64,000 nt of DNA. It comes from Eremophila alpestris peregrina. Taxonomy: Eukaryota > Chordata > Aves > Passeriformes > Alaudidae. Both the position numbers and the translations under genes were made by a program. How positions within the stretch are numbered: the first letter of the stretch is position 1; each line of letters begins with the position of its first letter. The DNA is taken from NCBI GenBank assembly GCA_009792885.1, contig WMCF01000006.1, forward strand, positions 2,169,746 to 2,233,745, written 5' to 3'. Below are positions 25,301 through 36,538 of this stretch, piece after piece. The notes beneath the pieces were generated by a model. That model ran no database searches and had not been told where the DNA came from. It saw nothing but the letters and a program-made list of their open reading frames with translations.

Positions 25301-27408
25301 TTCCCCTCCCAAATGACAGAGACATTAAACCCCATTCACCACACTTAACCTTTAGCATCTAGCAGAATCTGGTCCTTGCAGCTCATTGCACTGACAGTGG
25401 AGAGAAAAAGTGATGTGCAGAAATCTGCCCATTCACTAAAAGCTTGAATCATCCTGAGCAAGTAGCCTCACTCTTTGCTTTTCGTTTATAAAGTACAACA
25501 AGAATCTATACTTAAAATAAGTACCTAAATTCAGCGGTATCAAGCTGAGCATTGTTATCACATTTCTGCTTCTTTCTCCAGCTCTTAGTTGTTTTTTATA
25601 TATGTTTAAACTACAGTCTTGTTAAGAATTTATCATGGTTTCAGGCTTACTGCATTAAAGGCTCCTTAGTAACTAAATAATGTCAATGGACCAGAGAATT
25701 TTAAATAATTACTGGGAAGTGCTATTTAACATGTAAGTAATGGTTCCTTTTTTTTTTTTTAAGTCAGTATATTTTTCCTCATGTGGTGTCATGTGGAATA
25801 AGTTAAAAACAATATTTAATGTGTGTGCAATATAGCCCTACTTTCAATGATAAACACAAAAGACAACTTTCATGATGTATGAGTAGTAATGAGTACAGCA
25901 CACACTAATGGAAACCTGACAAATATTTCAACATAGCTAAGTTAAAAGAGCTTAAAAGAAAATCCTTAGGACCAGAGAATCTGATGAAGCAGCGATTGCC
26001 TTTACAAGACAATAACTGATTCTCCCCAAACTCAAGGCAAGGTTTTGCAGCCTGGGTCAGATATATCGTAAATAAATATTTGATAAGGAAACATTTCCAA
26101 CTGTGAATGTTTAATCTCCAATTAAACTTTTAAGAGGAAAATTTTAAACCAGCACAGCATTAAATTTAATAAAAAAGTCAGCATTTACCAGACTCATGTG
26201 CTTAGCGGTTTTACTCAGTGTACCTCTGCAGTGTGTGCTGCTGTCTAGATGCATAACTTAAAAAGGCTCCACCTTCTCTGAACAGTGGATCTGATGAGAC
26301 CCAAAATCTGAAGAGATGCTAAGACTCTGAGCATCAGGAAAGACACTTCTCAGTTTTGCTTCATTTCTTTCAGTGAGGAATTTGCTAGCATTTCAGCATT
26401 ATTTGTCTTCAGTGTTTACTTTTGTTACTCGGTACTCCCACTGAGGCCACTCTGAATTTGAAATACCAATTCAGATTCTTGAAATTCCTAATTCAAAACA
26501 TAGAGCTAAATTTGCTTTATATTTACCTTGCTACTCACCCCAGCTACTTGAGGACATTGTGATTCCACCATGAGAAGACTGTGCTGGGAGCACAGTGGCA
26601 CAGCTGAAGTGTTTGCAGCAGCTGAGGAGCTGGCAGATCTGTATTTCCACATAAACTGGAATCACAAGTAATCAGATATCTCAGAATTTTTATACTGCTC
26701 TCAGAGAAATGTCAATGCTAGTATGACTCTGCCTAGAATCTGGACCAAATGGTCCACATGGTAATGTGTCTCAAGTGGGAAAAATGTATTTTGACCTCAG
26801 ATCACACACTCTGAATTTCTTACTAATCTCTTTAACCACAATAATACAGTATTATCTGGCCATGCTCCAGTAACATTGGTAATAACCACAGGTGAAGATT
26901 TCCCAAACCTCCCTCAAGACAGAAACTCAATTCCTTAGTCCTGCGTAATGAAAAGTTTGTAAAAGCTCTGGGAGGAAAAAAAAAGGTCTTGTTTTATCCA
27001 AATGAATCTCCCATCAGAATGAATATACAGTACACTTTTAAAACAATAATTAGCCAACCATCAAGCAGGAAGTAAAAAATAGGTTCAGAGTATCAGTGCT
27101 TCAAGAAACAGAACCAACAAATCATGGAACTTACTTTACAAATTTCCAAAATATGAAATGCAATTATCCAATGATAATTTGACCCTAATATATTATTAAA
27201 TCATGAAGCTCAAAATTAATTATTGCTATCAAGATTAATTTGAATCTAGGGGAAAAAGAAGGTGAGCTATAATCCAACAAATTCAAATAAATGTGCTCTT
27301 CTTGATATACTTTTGCAAATAGCTGGGAAAGCTTTCTTGCCTTCATTACCTACACAGGTCAACTATATTGGTAACTAGCCAAATATATGAGGAATTTTGT
27401 GATACAAT
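25301..27408. other. Unique AT-rich DNA between the two direct-repeat copies
   Basis: No gene or mobile element is recognised. It contains a T-run at 25749-25761. Confidence 0.5.
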
Positions 27409-27544
27409 AAGTGGGCATACAGAATATTAGCCATTGTTAAGATGAGGTGCAATCAATTTATGAGACTGTTTTATGCAATCAACTGAAAGAAAAGAGAGAA
27501 CATAAGCTCTAGAGGACTTCTTCAGTTGTCATATCACCTTCTAC
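27409..27544 (+). repeat. Direct repeat, copy 2
   Basis: The same orientation as 25166-25298 and about 92% identical by eye. It lacks the upstream LINE-like coding part present before copy 1, so only the tail is shared. It is either a short local duplication or a second 5'-truncated insertion of the same repeat. Confidence 0.9.
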
Positions 27545-29675
27545 AAAGAGAAGATGCAGAGTCACAGAATAGTAAACCAAAACACTAAAATGTTAATTGA
27601 ATTTCCTGCTCTCACAAGTCAAATCCAAGGTGGCAGAAGAAATGTCGGTATCTTTCATTATTTTAAATGCTGTTTCTGGGACATCTGAGCCTAAAGGCTG
27701 TGCTTTGCCTTCAACTACTGAAAGGCAGATGACCAAACTCTTTCAGGACTCATTTCTTCCTGTGGTTACCGCCTTTGGGATGTAATTGACAAGTTTTGTC
27801 TTACAGTCTTTTTGTACTCTGTCACCCATTAACCAGAGTTAATATTTATTTCTGAAGATATGCAGAATAATACACAGATACACAGATGTGTATAGATTTG
27901 CAGATATCCACAGAAATTGTGACAAAAATTAGCCTTTGTCTTCTGTTTTTTTAGTCTGCACACAACAGCTTGGAAAATGTAGAGGAGTATTTTTAACTTC
28001 ATTATGTCAAAATAATACTCAAGTATTATTATAACCAAAGTTATATGTTCATGGGCACACAGCCCTTTTTTGTAGGGAAGCCAGAGTTCCTCATTCCTCT
28101 TCACTGCTCTACTCACCACGCTGCCTCAAAGGAGCATCAACCCTTCACAGACTTTGAAATGTCCACTCAATTTTTTTTAAATTTATGGCACTTAAGTTGA
28201 TCCTAACCTTCCAGTTCCTCCATGGGAACGATGTAATATTTAAATAGTCATCCTGTTTTATTCTTCTTTCTTTCATCTTTCATATTACCTTTGGGGCAGC
28301 AAAGAAAAACAGTCAGTTTCCATGAATGATCCCTTTAAGAATATTTAAGAGGGTATTTGGGAGTAAAAATCCCATCCCTTATGTCCAGGCATTGATTTTA
28401 GCCACACTCAGAGCCAATTAAATTATTTAATTACACCCTATCTGAGTTTGGGACGGGCACATTTTTTAGACAGCTAAAGTATATGAGACATGAGACAAAA
28501 AGATCAGAAAGTCTACACATTTGAGCTTTTTTAGTGGATAAGCCGTTACTGATCTCTCTTAAAAGAAGGAGGGTGTTATTAATTTAGCATGGAAAATGAA
28601 ATGGCCCTAGGCATGGACCATTTGTTATTTATCAGACGTTCAGGATGTTTTCTAGAGTACACTTTTCACTACAGATTGGATGATCAAGTGTAATATTCCA
28701 TAAAATATTCCATTAAAAAATCCAAGTTATTTCTAGGCTTTCATTATGTTTCATGATCCAGTGGAGGGAAAAGGGCACCAAAGAACATCACAGTGAAAAG
28801 TTCTGTTTAGCAAAATGAGCAAATGGGTAAAAGAGACCCTGTCAACAAAAGATTTACATGCTTTCCCACCCAAATATATATGCATGATTAACAGAGACAT
28901 GTTCCAATTAGCACTCCAGTGAGCTGGCACAGCCAAGCCAAACGGACTGCCAGACACCCTCCAGGCTTGAACTCCCTCCAACCAGAGTTCATCCCAGGCT
29001 CCTGGGTGACAAGAGTGCAACACCCCACAACATCATCCCATGGCCAAGAGTTACAAGGCATCAACTGAGAAAGGTTAAAAGGAGAAATGTCTGTATATTA
29101 CACAACTGACACCCTGTTACTCTTTTTACAGCACTGCTCCCACACAGCCTATTGACATCAGCCTTTCAGCACTGCTGCCTTGCTTCTCCTTACATCTGGA
29201 CACAGAATTCCCTACAGGGGAACACTTACTGGCCACCTAGCATATTCCTATCAACGAAACCACATCTGAATTTTTAGAGAAATTCAGAGAGCTTGGCTTG
29301 GACATTCATTTTTCTTTCTCTTTTTTTTTTTTTCTTTTGTTTTTGTTTTTGTTTTTTGTTGTTTTGTTTTGTTTTTTGTTTGTTTGTTTTCCATTGCAGA
29401 AGACAAAAAAGAAAGCCAAGTAACAGGCCAACAAAAAGGCAGTAGACAGATACTAAGCTTCTGGTTATCTGTCATAGGTCATTGTTCATTCAGTGTTACA
29501 ATTCCAGGTCTTCATTTTACTATTCCTTTTCTACCACTGTGTTGGAATTTCTCATAGAGAGAAAAAGTGCACTGGAGAAGCAGTCTCAAATAAATTAATT
29601 TTCTGTGGTGATTCAGAGAGGCTTTAATCTCATTTGCACCCAGTTCTTTTCTGGTATGGACACAAAAATTTAATG
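27545..29675. other. Unique AT-rich noncoding DNA
   Basis: No gene or recognised mobile element. A moderately GC-rich patch at 28890-29040 gives a 90-codon minus-strand frame without any recognisable domain. A pyrimidine tract is listed at 29309-29390. Confidence 0.5.
29309..29390 (+). repeat. T-rich / (GTTTT)n-like low-complexity tract
   Basis: About 80 bases of T with regularly spaced G (GTTTT and GTTT units). Its minus-strand reading is a run of Lys, Thr and Asn codons. Confidence 0.95.
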
Positions 29676-29681
29676 ACTAAT
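29676..29681 (+). repeat. Target-site duplication, left copy (ACTAAT)
   Basis: Six bases immediately before the TG start of the LTR at 29682, repeated exactly at 30414-30419 immediately after its CA end. Confidence 0.85.
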
Positions 29682-30413
29682 TGTTGTAAGATAGGTAAAG
29701 AGTGTGGGGAAACAAAGAGTTGGTACTGAAGGTAATCTTGCCTCTGATGTATTGCAGCTGTGTTAATTATCCTAGAGTGGGAACAGCCTTGCTCTCCCAG
29801 CTATGGGTGTGATAAAGAGTGAGCTGGCTGGGAGGGCTTGGGTTGGTTGCAGTTGCAGCTCAGTTGGGGTCTGCTGCTGTGAAGACCCAGAGACAGGAGG
29901 TGGTGAAAGGGACAGATAAGGTAAGACCTTGTACCAGGAACTGACAAGGACAGGGGCTGGGCCAGGGCCAGGCTGGAGTGAGCTGGTGCTGTGAGAAGGG
30001 AGAGAGAAGACTGACTGGCTGTTGGCATAAATGGTCAGACCCTGAGAGCTGCTTGGAGCTGCCTTTGGGAAATAAGATAGAGACTGTTAAGTTAACAAGG
30101 TGTTGGTGTGTGAAGCCTTCTGATTGATATGAAAGATTTATAGATAATAAAGTCCTGACACTTGCAGCCCCTAGAAGTTTTTAAGGAAGTAGTTTGTGTG
30201 TGTTTTGACCATCTCAACTATCACAGTGACCCACTGGGACGTAGTGGGGGAGGCGGCCTTGGTGTAGCTGAGAGTGGCCGGTGAAAGCCACAGGGAGGTC
30301 TGGACCTGATTTTCTCCTATCAAGACACCTGGAATTAGGTGAGCCATCAACTAGCAATAATGGGAGACTGCTTGCAGTCTCTACTTCGTATCGTGATGGC
30401 CTCGACAACGACA
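29682..30413 (+). mobile_element. Complete solo LTR of an endogenous retrovirus
   Basis: A 732-bp block begins TGTTGTAAG, ends CGACAACGACA, and is flanked by a perfect 6-bp duplication ACTAAT. It is clearly more GC-rich than its surroundings. An AATAAA polyadenylation signal lies at 30146-30151, which supports the plus orientation. No gag, pol or env is present on either side, so this is a solo LTR left by recombination between the two LTRs of a provirus. I do not know the family name; a 6-bp duplication is usual for ERV2/ERVK-like and alpharetrovirus-like insertions. The intact ends and exact duplication suggest it is younger than the CR1 copies. Confidence 0.8.
30146..30151 (+). promoter_or_regulatory. 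AATAAA polyadenylation signal of the LTR
   Basis: A canonical hexamer within the solo LTR at 29682-30413, where the R region would be expected. Whether it is used is unknown. Confidence 0.55.
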
Positions 30414-30419
30414 ACTAAT
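30414..30419 (+). repeat. Target-site duplication, right copy (ACTAAT)
   Basis: Exact repeat of 29676-29681, immediately after the terminal CA of the solo LTR. Confidence 0.85.
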
Positions 30420-33355
30420 TAATTGATTTTTTCTGAACACATGTTTACTGACATTAATAGGCTTGTACATTGTGAAGTACAGACTTTTATGGTGCAAGCC
30501 ATGATCATATTTGCAGGGTGCATTGTTAAAATGCATTTGTTGATGTGAAAAAATATGCTACTTGCATGATACACACAATAAATTTTAGTTCCCTGATGTA
30601 CTGCAATACAAGGTGAAAAATGGACAGTTCTCTAAAAGGGTGGTGTACCCAGCCAGGTAAATGGAAGAGCAAAGTTAATTTAGAGCTGCATAGCACAAAG
30701 TATCTGCTGCAGAATCTGTTGCCTGAGCACTGATTTTATCCCAACAAAATTTAAACAAGGTGCCTAAATTAGAAATGTAGTCCTGTAAGGTGATATTATG
30801 GTAAGAGAAAGATCTTGCTGCAGGCTTGTATATATATATATATAAGTAAGTTATAATTTCTTTGATTTAGCAGGAAGTATAAGTGACTACACTCTTCAGG
30901 TAAGTTCTTTAAAGAGAACCTGTGTCTAGGTTTGCAGAGCTTCTGGGCATGAGTTTCAGCTGTTAGAGGTTATTTATTGGTTCCTTTTCTCCTTGCTTAC
31001 TTAGGAAAAGATTCCTTTTCTATAAAGCTGCGTTTTAAGTATGGTGGAATATTTTGTCTTTCAGTATTCAAAATGTTATTGTTTTGAATCAAAAACAGTA
31101 GTAATGTCATAAATCATACACATATTACAGTGATGTCAGCTGGCTCACATTAGTTAACGCTAAGACATGTTGGACATATTTATCCAATATTTCTCTTCTG
31201 TGGACTATCCTGGACAGAAGGCTTAATTTAAAAGATGAAATCTTAATCCAAACTCAGTTGTATGTTTTTGTAAGGTCAGAATCTACAGTGTGGTGAAACT
31301 ACACTACTTCAGACTGAAGTGTAAAAATGAACCATGTCTTCAATTCACTTCTTTCCTTCCTGTGAAATCCAATAGCTGATTGATGGGGTGTGTTGGAAGG
31401 ATGGTGTTGGCTTTTTTGTTTAATGACAGAAATTAATTCAAGTTAACCACACACAAAACTGACAAAGACAAGACTGAAGTGATATTATTGTAAGTCCACT
31501 AGCAGGTGTTGAAAGTGTAAATAAGTTGCAAGATCATTACTTTATCTTCCTCAAACCATTTTGAACCACTGGCAAAATTTTATAGACCACTATAACACCT
31601 CAATTATATATAACCTTGAAATCATTATTCTTAGACTGTACTGGTGCTCCTGCTTTTTAACATCAAGCCACAACTACCAAAGGTAGTTTGGCAAAATTAT
31701 TATGGTAGATACAAGGTTCTATGGAGAAAAAAATTATGTCATTTATTTGGCACAATTCTGTAATGTCAGCAACAGTTTTGTTTGAACAGTTTGAGACTTC
31801 AAGTTGTGAAATGAGTGACACCAAAAACACCTGTGAGAAATGCTCATGGATAGAATCTTTCTAAACTTTGAAACACACTCAAACATGTATCTTTAAAAAA
31901 ATATAAAAATTAAAGTGCATTTGAAAAAATATCAAAATTTATTCAGTACATGTCAAAAAAACTCCTTGTATTTTTACCGTGACTGCACAGGTGTTTTTGA
32001 TGAGCTAGAAAGTTATTTTCCTCTTTTGTTCGTACATGGAAGTCTCATGGTAGAATCATGCTCGTGAAGTAACTTCTGATCATGAATTTTATTCCTGGAA
32101 ATACTGTGTCTCTCCTGTGAGACTTTCCAGTTAATGGTAAGAAAGCAGCTAGCAGAGCTGCTATTTGTTTGGAAATGAGCTGTGCGGTCTTCTCCAGATT
32201 TTGACTTCAAAACAGAAATGTAAATTTTAGGTATATTTGCTTTGTATGTTGGGCTCTCCTTTGCTTCAGTCTTATACAGATTTCCTCTTTTGACTGCATG
32301 ACAGTGACTGAAAAAGTAATTTCTGACACTTCCATAAAACTTTAAATATATGTTTCTCAGAGACAACTATCTCTGCTTCTCATAACTAAGAGAAAGTCTC
32401 TACCAATTTTCTCTTGTCAAATTGTTCTATGGGTCCTCAAGCAACTCGACAGCAGCATTAACGTTTCCAAGAACTGGCATTTCTAATGATTAAATATCAG
32501 AAATATCTCTGATTTTAGGAATGCAAGCAAGGAAATTTGGGCTTGTTTTTTCTTTTCTCTTTTTATTCCTCATAGTGAGCCGTGGAATTATACAGAAATA
32601 CAAAATCATGCTAAGAGAATGGAAAGTGAACTATTGTGAACAGAAAGATGGTCAGTTAAACTGAGACAGGAAATATGTTCCTCCCAAGGGAAAAATGTAG
32701 AGATATTAAAGAGCCACTTTGTACTGCCAATTGTGAGTTCTACTCTCCCTCTTGAAAAGGTGAAGCAGCACATCTGGAGATTGCACAGACACAGATGAGC
32801 AGGGATACCAGTAAGGGAGTGTCAGGAACAGAAGCATGGGAGAACATGCACCTGAATTACAAAATATTTTTGTTGTTGTTTTTGAGATGCTTTTAGAAGC
32901 CTGGAATGGGAATAATTTTATCAGATGTATATATAAGCAGTGTAATTCTGCATCTGAGCCTGCCATATGCTGCCTCTAATTGAATAATAGAGAAAAACAG
33001 GTTTTCTGAGGTGCAGTTCATCTCCTTCTACAGTAGATGTCTAAAATTTGTTAAAAGGAAGTTAAAGGTAATTATCTTAGGAGAATACATTAATGCTATA
33101 AACTTCTAAAGCTAAGTGGATAAATCCCACCGTACATTTTTGGAAGCTTTATTTTCCTAAGGAAATTTTTTAAGAAAAAAGAGAGTTTTGAGAAATTATT
33201 TTGGTTTAGTCAAAACTAATTTCAGCCAAAAAATTTAATGAAGAACTGTGGACTAGCTCTAAATGGCACAAAAAATCTATACTAAAACACTGTTTTAGAT
33301 ACATTTTTAAACTTTGATTAGTTGAACTTGAATTTAAACTAATTCACTTTAAACC
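30420..33355. other. Unique AT-rich noncoding DNA
   Basis: No gene or mobile element is recognised. A TA run lies at 30829-30844. A 117-codon minus-strand frame at 32366-32013 has random-like composition and no recognisable domain, so it is not called. Confidence 0.55.
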
Positions 33356-33645
33356 CACAGAATCTTAGAATATTTTCTATTACCTTAATGATCATCTATT
33401 TCCAACTTCTATTCCATGAGCTGGTACACCTTCTACTAGATCAGACTTCTCCAAACCCCATCTAGCCTGGTCTTTAACATGTTCAGGAATGGGGCTTCCA
33501 GAACTTCTCTGGGAAACCTGTTCCAGCGCCTCACCACTCACAAGGTAAAGAATTTCTTCCAAACATCTAATCTAAGCCAACCCACTTTCAGTTTAAAGCC
33601 ATCACTTCTTGTCCTTCTTGTCACTGCACAACCTTGTTTTTTTTT
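33356..33645 (-). mobile_element. CR1 LINE 3' end, minus orientation
   Basis: It begins with the complement of a CR1 tail ('agaatcttagaat') and follows the standard text: 'ggaatggggcttccagaac', 'tctctgggaaacctgttcc', 'gcctcaccact', 'aagaatttcttcc', 'catctaatctaagcc', 'ttcagtttaaagccat' and 'cttcttgtcc'. It is 5'-truncated near 33645. On the minus strand this encodes the decayed C-terminal end of ORF2. Confidence 0.88.
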
Positions 33646-34759
33646 GTGTTTTACTGTGGAGATTTTCTGCAAATCCTCTTGAACATGAAAGTTGTTTACC
33701 ACATTTTTTTGGAGCTAAATTAGGGGGTGTGTAGTTTCCCACTGTGCTTACGGTTTGTTCATCTCTAGATAATGGCAATAAATTGGCTATTTACCGGCAC
33801 AAGGGTCTTTTCTGCCACTTAGTGCACTTGTACAACTGTCCTCTACTGCTAGACATTCTAGTTCAAAGCCCATGATGTTGCTATTCAATCCAGCTTTTCA
33901 AAGATATTAAAAGCATTTAACCTCAACAAATTTTTTATAATCTTCTTTACATATATATATATGTATATATATATGTATACTTGCAGTTATTAAACAGTTT
34001 TACTATTTACCATTTTGGTGAAGCGTTTTGTATTGATTTAAAATAAATTCCAATTTTGTTCCTATCAAATTAAGTCTCCAAAAACTTACTGTTTTCAACA
34101 GTGCAGAAGCTGGACCCTAAATACCTCATTTCTTTTTAAGCTTTAGTGGTACTGCCCTTGTAGCCTGGGCTAAAAACTTGTTATTCAGCTAATCTCTTTT
34201 TCAATATCTGCTTTTACCTTAATTCATCTTAATTTGCTTTATAGCCAGTAGGAAGATATAAGCATTCGTAGTTCAGAGCAGTGACCAATTTAGACCAGTG
34301 AGCAATTTAGACATTACTTCAGAAGAATAAATTTCACTTGAGAAGTGTCAGGCCCTGTTGACTAGAGCAATCCATGAGATTAGGTGAGATGTAGGTATCA
34401 ATGTCATAGACCCTCACAGTCAATTCAATTTTTTAAACAGGTATTTAGTACCAACTGGGACATCCCAAGGTAATCACCTGGTCTCCAGCTGCCAGTCCAG
34501 AATGTTGAAAATTTTTACTTTGTCATACATCAGCACTTTGCAAATGGCTCAACTACTCTGTATATCCCTAGATGGATGTTTTAGATAACTGAATTATACT
34601 CCTACTCTCACCTCTCACAGATCTCTCCTACAGGGCTGGCTTCAGCTCTACGTTGAGATACCTACGTGTCTACATGAAGGTGTGTGCATGTGAAGTAGTC
34701 TAAATTGCAGACAATTGGGGTCAAATTTATCCAACACAACAAAGGTTGGAAGTAGATGT
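33646..34759. other. Unique AT-rich noncoding DNA
   Basis: No gene or mobile element is recognised. A TA/TG run lies at 33951-33979. Confidence 0.5.
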
Positions 34760-34961
34760 TCAGCTCAGCTTGAAGAAGATATCTGGGCTCAAATCAATTG
34801 CTTCAGCAGATTCATCTAGTGCAAGTTGAGGGTTGTTAGGGAATTTTATTTGACCACTGGAAGCTGATCCAGAAATGTCTGGTCTCTTCTCAGGTCCTGT
34901 GCCCCAACTGCCATTCTTGTTCAGGTGTGCTAGATAGTCTAGCAAATCCACTCTGCCCTCA
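34760..34961 (-). CDS. Possible terminal coding exon, unknown protein (tentative)
   Basis: The minus strand carries an open frame ending in a TGA stop at 34762-34760, with protein-like composition: many Gly, Asp, Glu, Ala and Pro, no Cys, and few of the Phe/Leu/Lys/Asn runs typical of chance frames in this window. From the proposed acceptor it reads EGRVDLLDYLAHLNKNG, then a Gly/Ser/Pro-rich middle, and ends ESAEAIDLSPDIFFKLS. There is no in-frame ATG. Instead, a plausible 3' splice site (ttgtcttccag, AG at 34963-34962) sits just upstream, which would make this a last exon in phase 1. The frame stays open a further 26 codons upstream of the acceptor, which weakens the splice argument. I do not recognise the protein and no partner exon is identified. 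It could be a chance frame or a pseudogene piece. Confidence 0.25.
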
Positions 34962-34972
34962 CTGGAAGACAA

Positions 34973-35759
34973 TGTAATGAAGCTATTTGTCTGTGAATTC
35001 TTTTCCTGGGAGAAAACATATAAATCCTACTCTAATTTGTGCACTCAAAATTAATAGTGATTTCAATTTTTTGTTTCTAATGCTCTGGTCTTAATGGTCT
35101 GGCCATTTATTCTATCTTCACTTCCTTTTAACATGTTTTTGTCTTTGTTTATATTAATCTGCTCAGTGCAGTCCATTTAATGCAAGATTTTTGAGTGGTC
35201 TTAGCTTATTTTTTAGCTGAGCTATATTTCCTAGGCCGAGCTTATTCTTAGTTACCTTCAGAAGTGAGCTCTCAAATTTGATATAATGCTAGCCACAGCA
35301 ACAATGTCCTTTTACTTCTGGGGACAGTTTTCCTAATCATGCTATGAGCATGAGGTGACTGAGATGTAGTCACCTCATTCCATAGCTCCACATTCACAGC
35401 TTAAATTTTGTCTGTGGGTATGTCCCAGTCACCTGCAGTTTTATATCATTATAGCGTTTTACTTAGCACTGAAATATAAACTACAAACAGCAGAGCCATG
35501 ACCTTACCACAATGAAAAAAAATATGCCAGTACAGTAAGATTCCTGCTCTGAGTCTTTTCTCACACTATTGAAAAACAGGTTTCACATGAGAATCCCCTC
35601 ATCATGAAAACAGATTAAACTTTGTAACTCCTTTACAAGAGTAGGCCAGGTTATAGCCTCAGAGCTTAGCAGAAGACAGACATTTATTGCCAAGCACAGC
35701 TATCCTCAGCTGAGTCTGAACCAACCATTGTCTCCACCACACTATTTTTCTTGAAAACC
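34973..35759. other. Unique AT-rich noncoding DNA
   Basis: No gene or mobile element is recognised between the open frame at 34.8 kb and the CR1 at 35.8 kb. Confidence 0.5.
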
Positions 35760-36102
35760 ATGGAATCATAGAACTATTTAGATTGGATGAGATCTTAAAA
35801 ATCATCAAGTTCCATTCCCCCACCATGGATGGGATTACATTCCACTAGGCCAGGTTGCTCAGACCCCCATGCAGTGTTGTCTTGAACATGTCTGGGAATA
35901 GGGCTTCCACAAATTCCCTGGGAAACCTGTGGCAGTTTCTCACCACCCTAACAGCAGGAATTTCTCCCAAATATGTAGTCTAAGCCTAATCTCCTTCAGT
36001 TTAAAGCCATCAGCCATGCCCTTGCATAAGTCCATGCCCTTGCAAAAAGTCCCTTGTTAGATGCTGGTACATGTTGTAAGATCCTTCTCTTCTCCAGGCT
36101 TA
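35760..36102 (-). mobile_element. CR1 LINE 3' end, minus orientation
   Basis: The tail complement 'aatcatagaac' is followed by 'ttagattggatgagatctt', 'catcaagttccattcc', 'ccaggttgctcaga', 'gggaatagggcttccac', 'ccctgggaaacctgt', 'ttcagtttaaagccat', 'gcccttgcaaaaagtccc' and 'ccttctcttctccagg', all in the order expected for the complement of CR1. It ends at a purine-rich A/G tract (36100-36160). Confidence 0.9.
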
Positions 36103-36165
36103 AAGAAAGAAAGAAATAGAAATTAAATTGGGGAGTGAGAGAGGGAGAGACAGAGAGATAAAGCA
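36100..36165 (+). repeat. Purine-rich GA low-complexity tract
   Basis: Runs of GAAA and GAGAGA units between two oppositely oriented CR1 copies. Confidence 0.7.
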
Positions 36166-36214
36166 GCATATACCCATGGACCACATGGCATGTCAGTCAC
36201 TGATTCTCCTTCAC

Positions 36215-36538
36215 CCTGAGCCTCATGAGGGGCAGAGGGAGGGAAGACATGGGTCCCTTCTCTGTGGTGACTAGTGACAAGATGTGAGGAAATTGACCTT
36301 AGGCTGAGTCAGGGGAGGTTTAGGTTGGATATTAGGAAAAGATTCTTCATCCAAAGGGTGGTCAGGCACTGGAACAGGCTCCCCAGGGAAGTGGTCATAG
36401 CAGTAGCCTCACGTTTGGAGAATACTCTCAGGCATGGTGTGATCCTTGGATGGTGCTGTGCAGGGCAAGGAATTGGAATTCATGGTCCTTGTTGGTCTCT
36501 TTCACCTCAGCTTATTCTGTGGTTCTGGGATTCTTGGT
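36215..36538 (+). mobile_element. CR1 LINE 3' end, sense orientation
   Basis: An 88-codon plus-strand frame (from 36274) contains GRFRLDIRKRFFIQRV and RHWNRLPREVV, the conserved C-terminal block of the CR1 reverse transcriptase, in its normal frame. Upstream text resembles the preceding coding part ('ctctgtggtgactagtgac', 'gatgtgaggaaat'). Downstream text ('tgtgatccttgg', 'ggaattggaattcatgg') follows the 3' UTR to a degenerate tail ('attctgtggttctggg'). It is 5'-truncated. The preserved frame suggests a younger copy than most here, but the catalytic domain is absent. Confidence 0.9.

Noticed and set aside
29284..29475. Lys/Thr-rich open frame on the minus strand
   Set aside because: It is produced by the T-rich (GTTTT)n-like tract.
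30226..30410. Retroviral primer-binding site and leader after an LTR ending at 30225
   Set aside because: At first GTGACCCACTGGGACG looked like a primer-binding site. The TG...CA ends with perfect ACTAAT duplications show that the LTR continues to 30413, so this text is inside the LTR.
32013..32366. 117-codon minus-strand open frame
   Set aside because: Random-like composition, no recognisable domain, and no convincing start, splice or polyadenylation context.
35760..36538. A single twin-primed CR1 insertion
   Set aside because: Both halves contain the CR1 3' end, whereas twin priming inverts only an upstream part of one copy.
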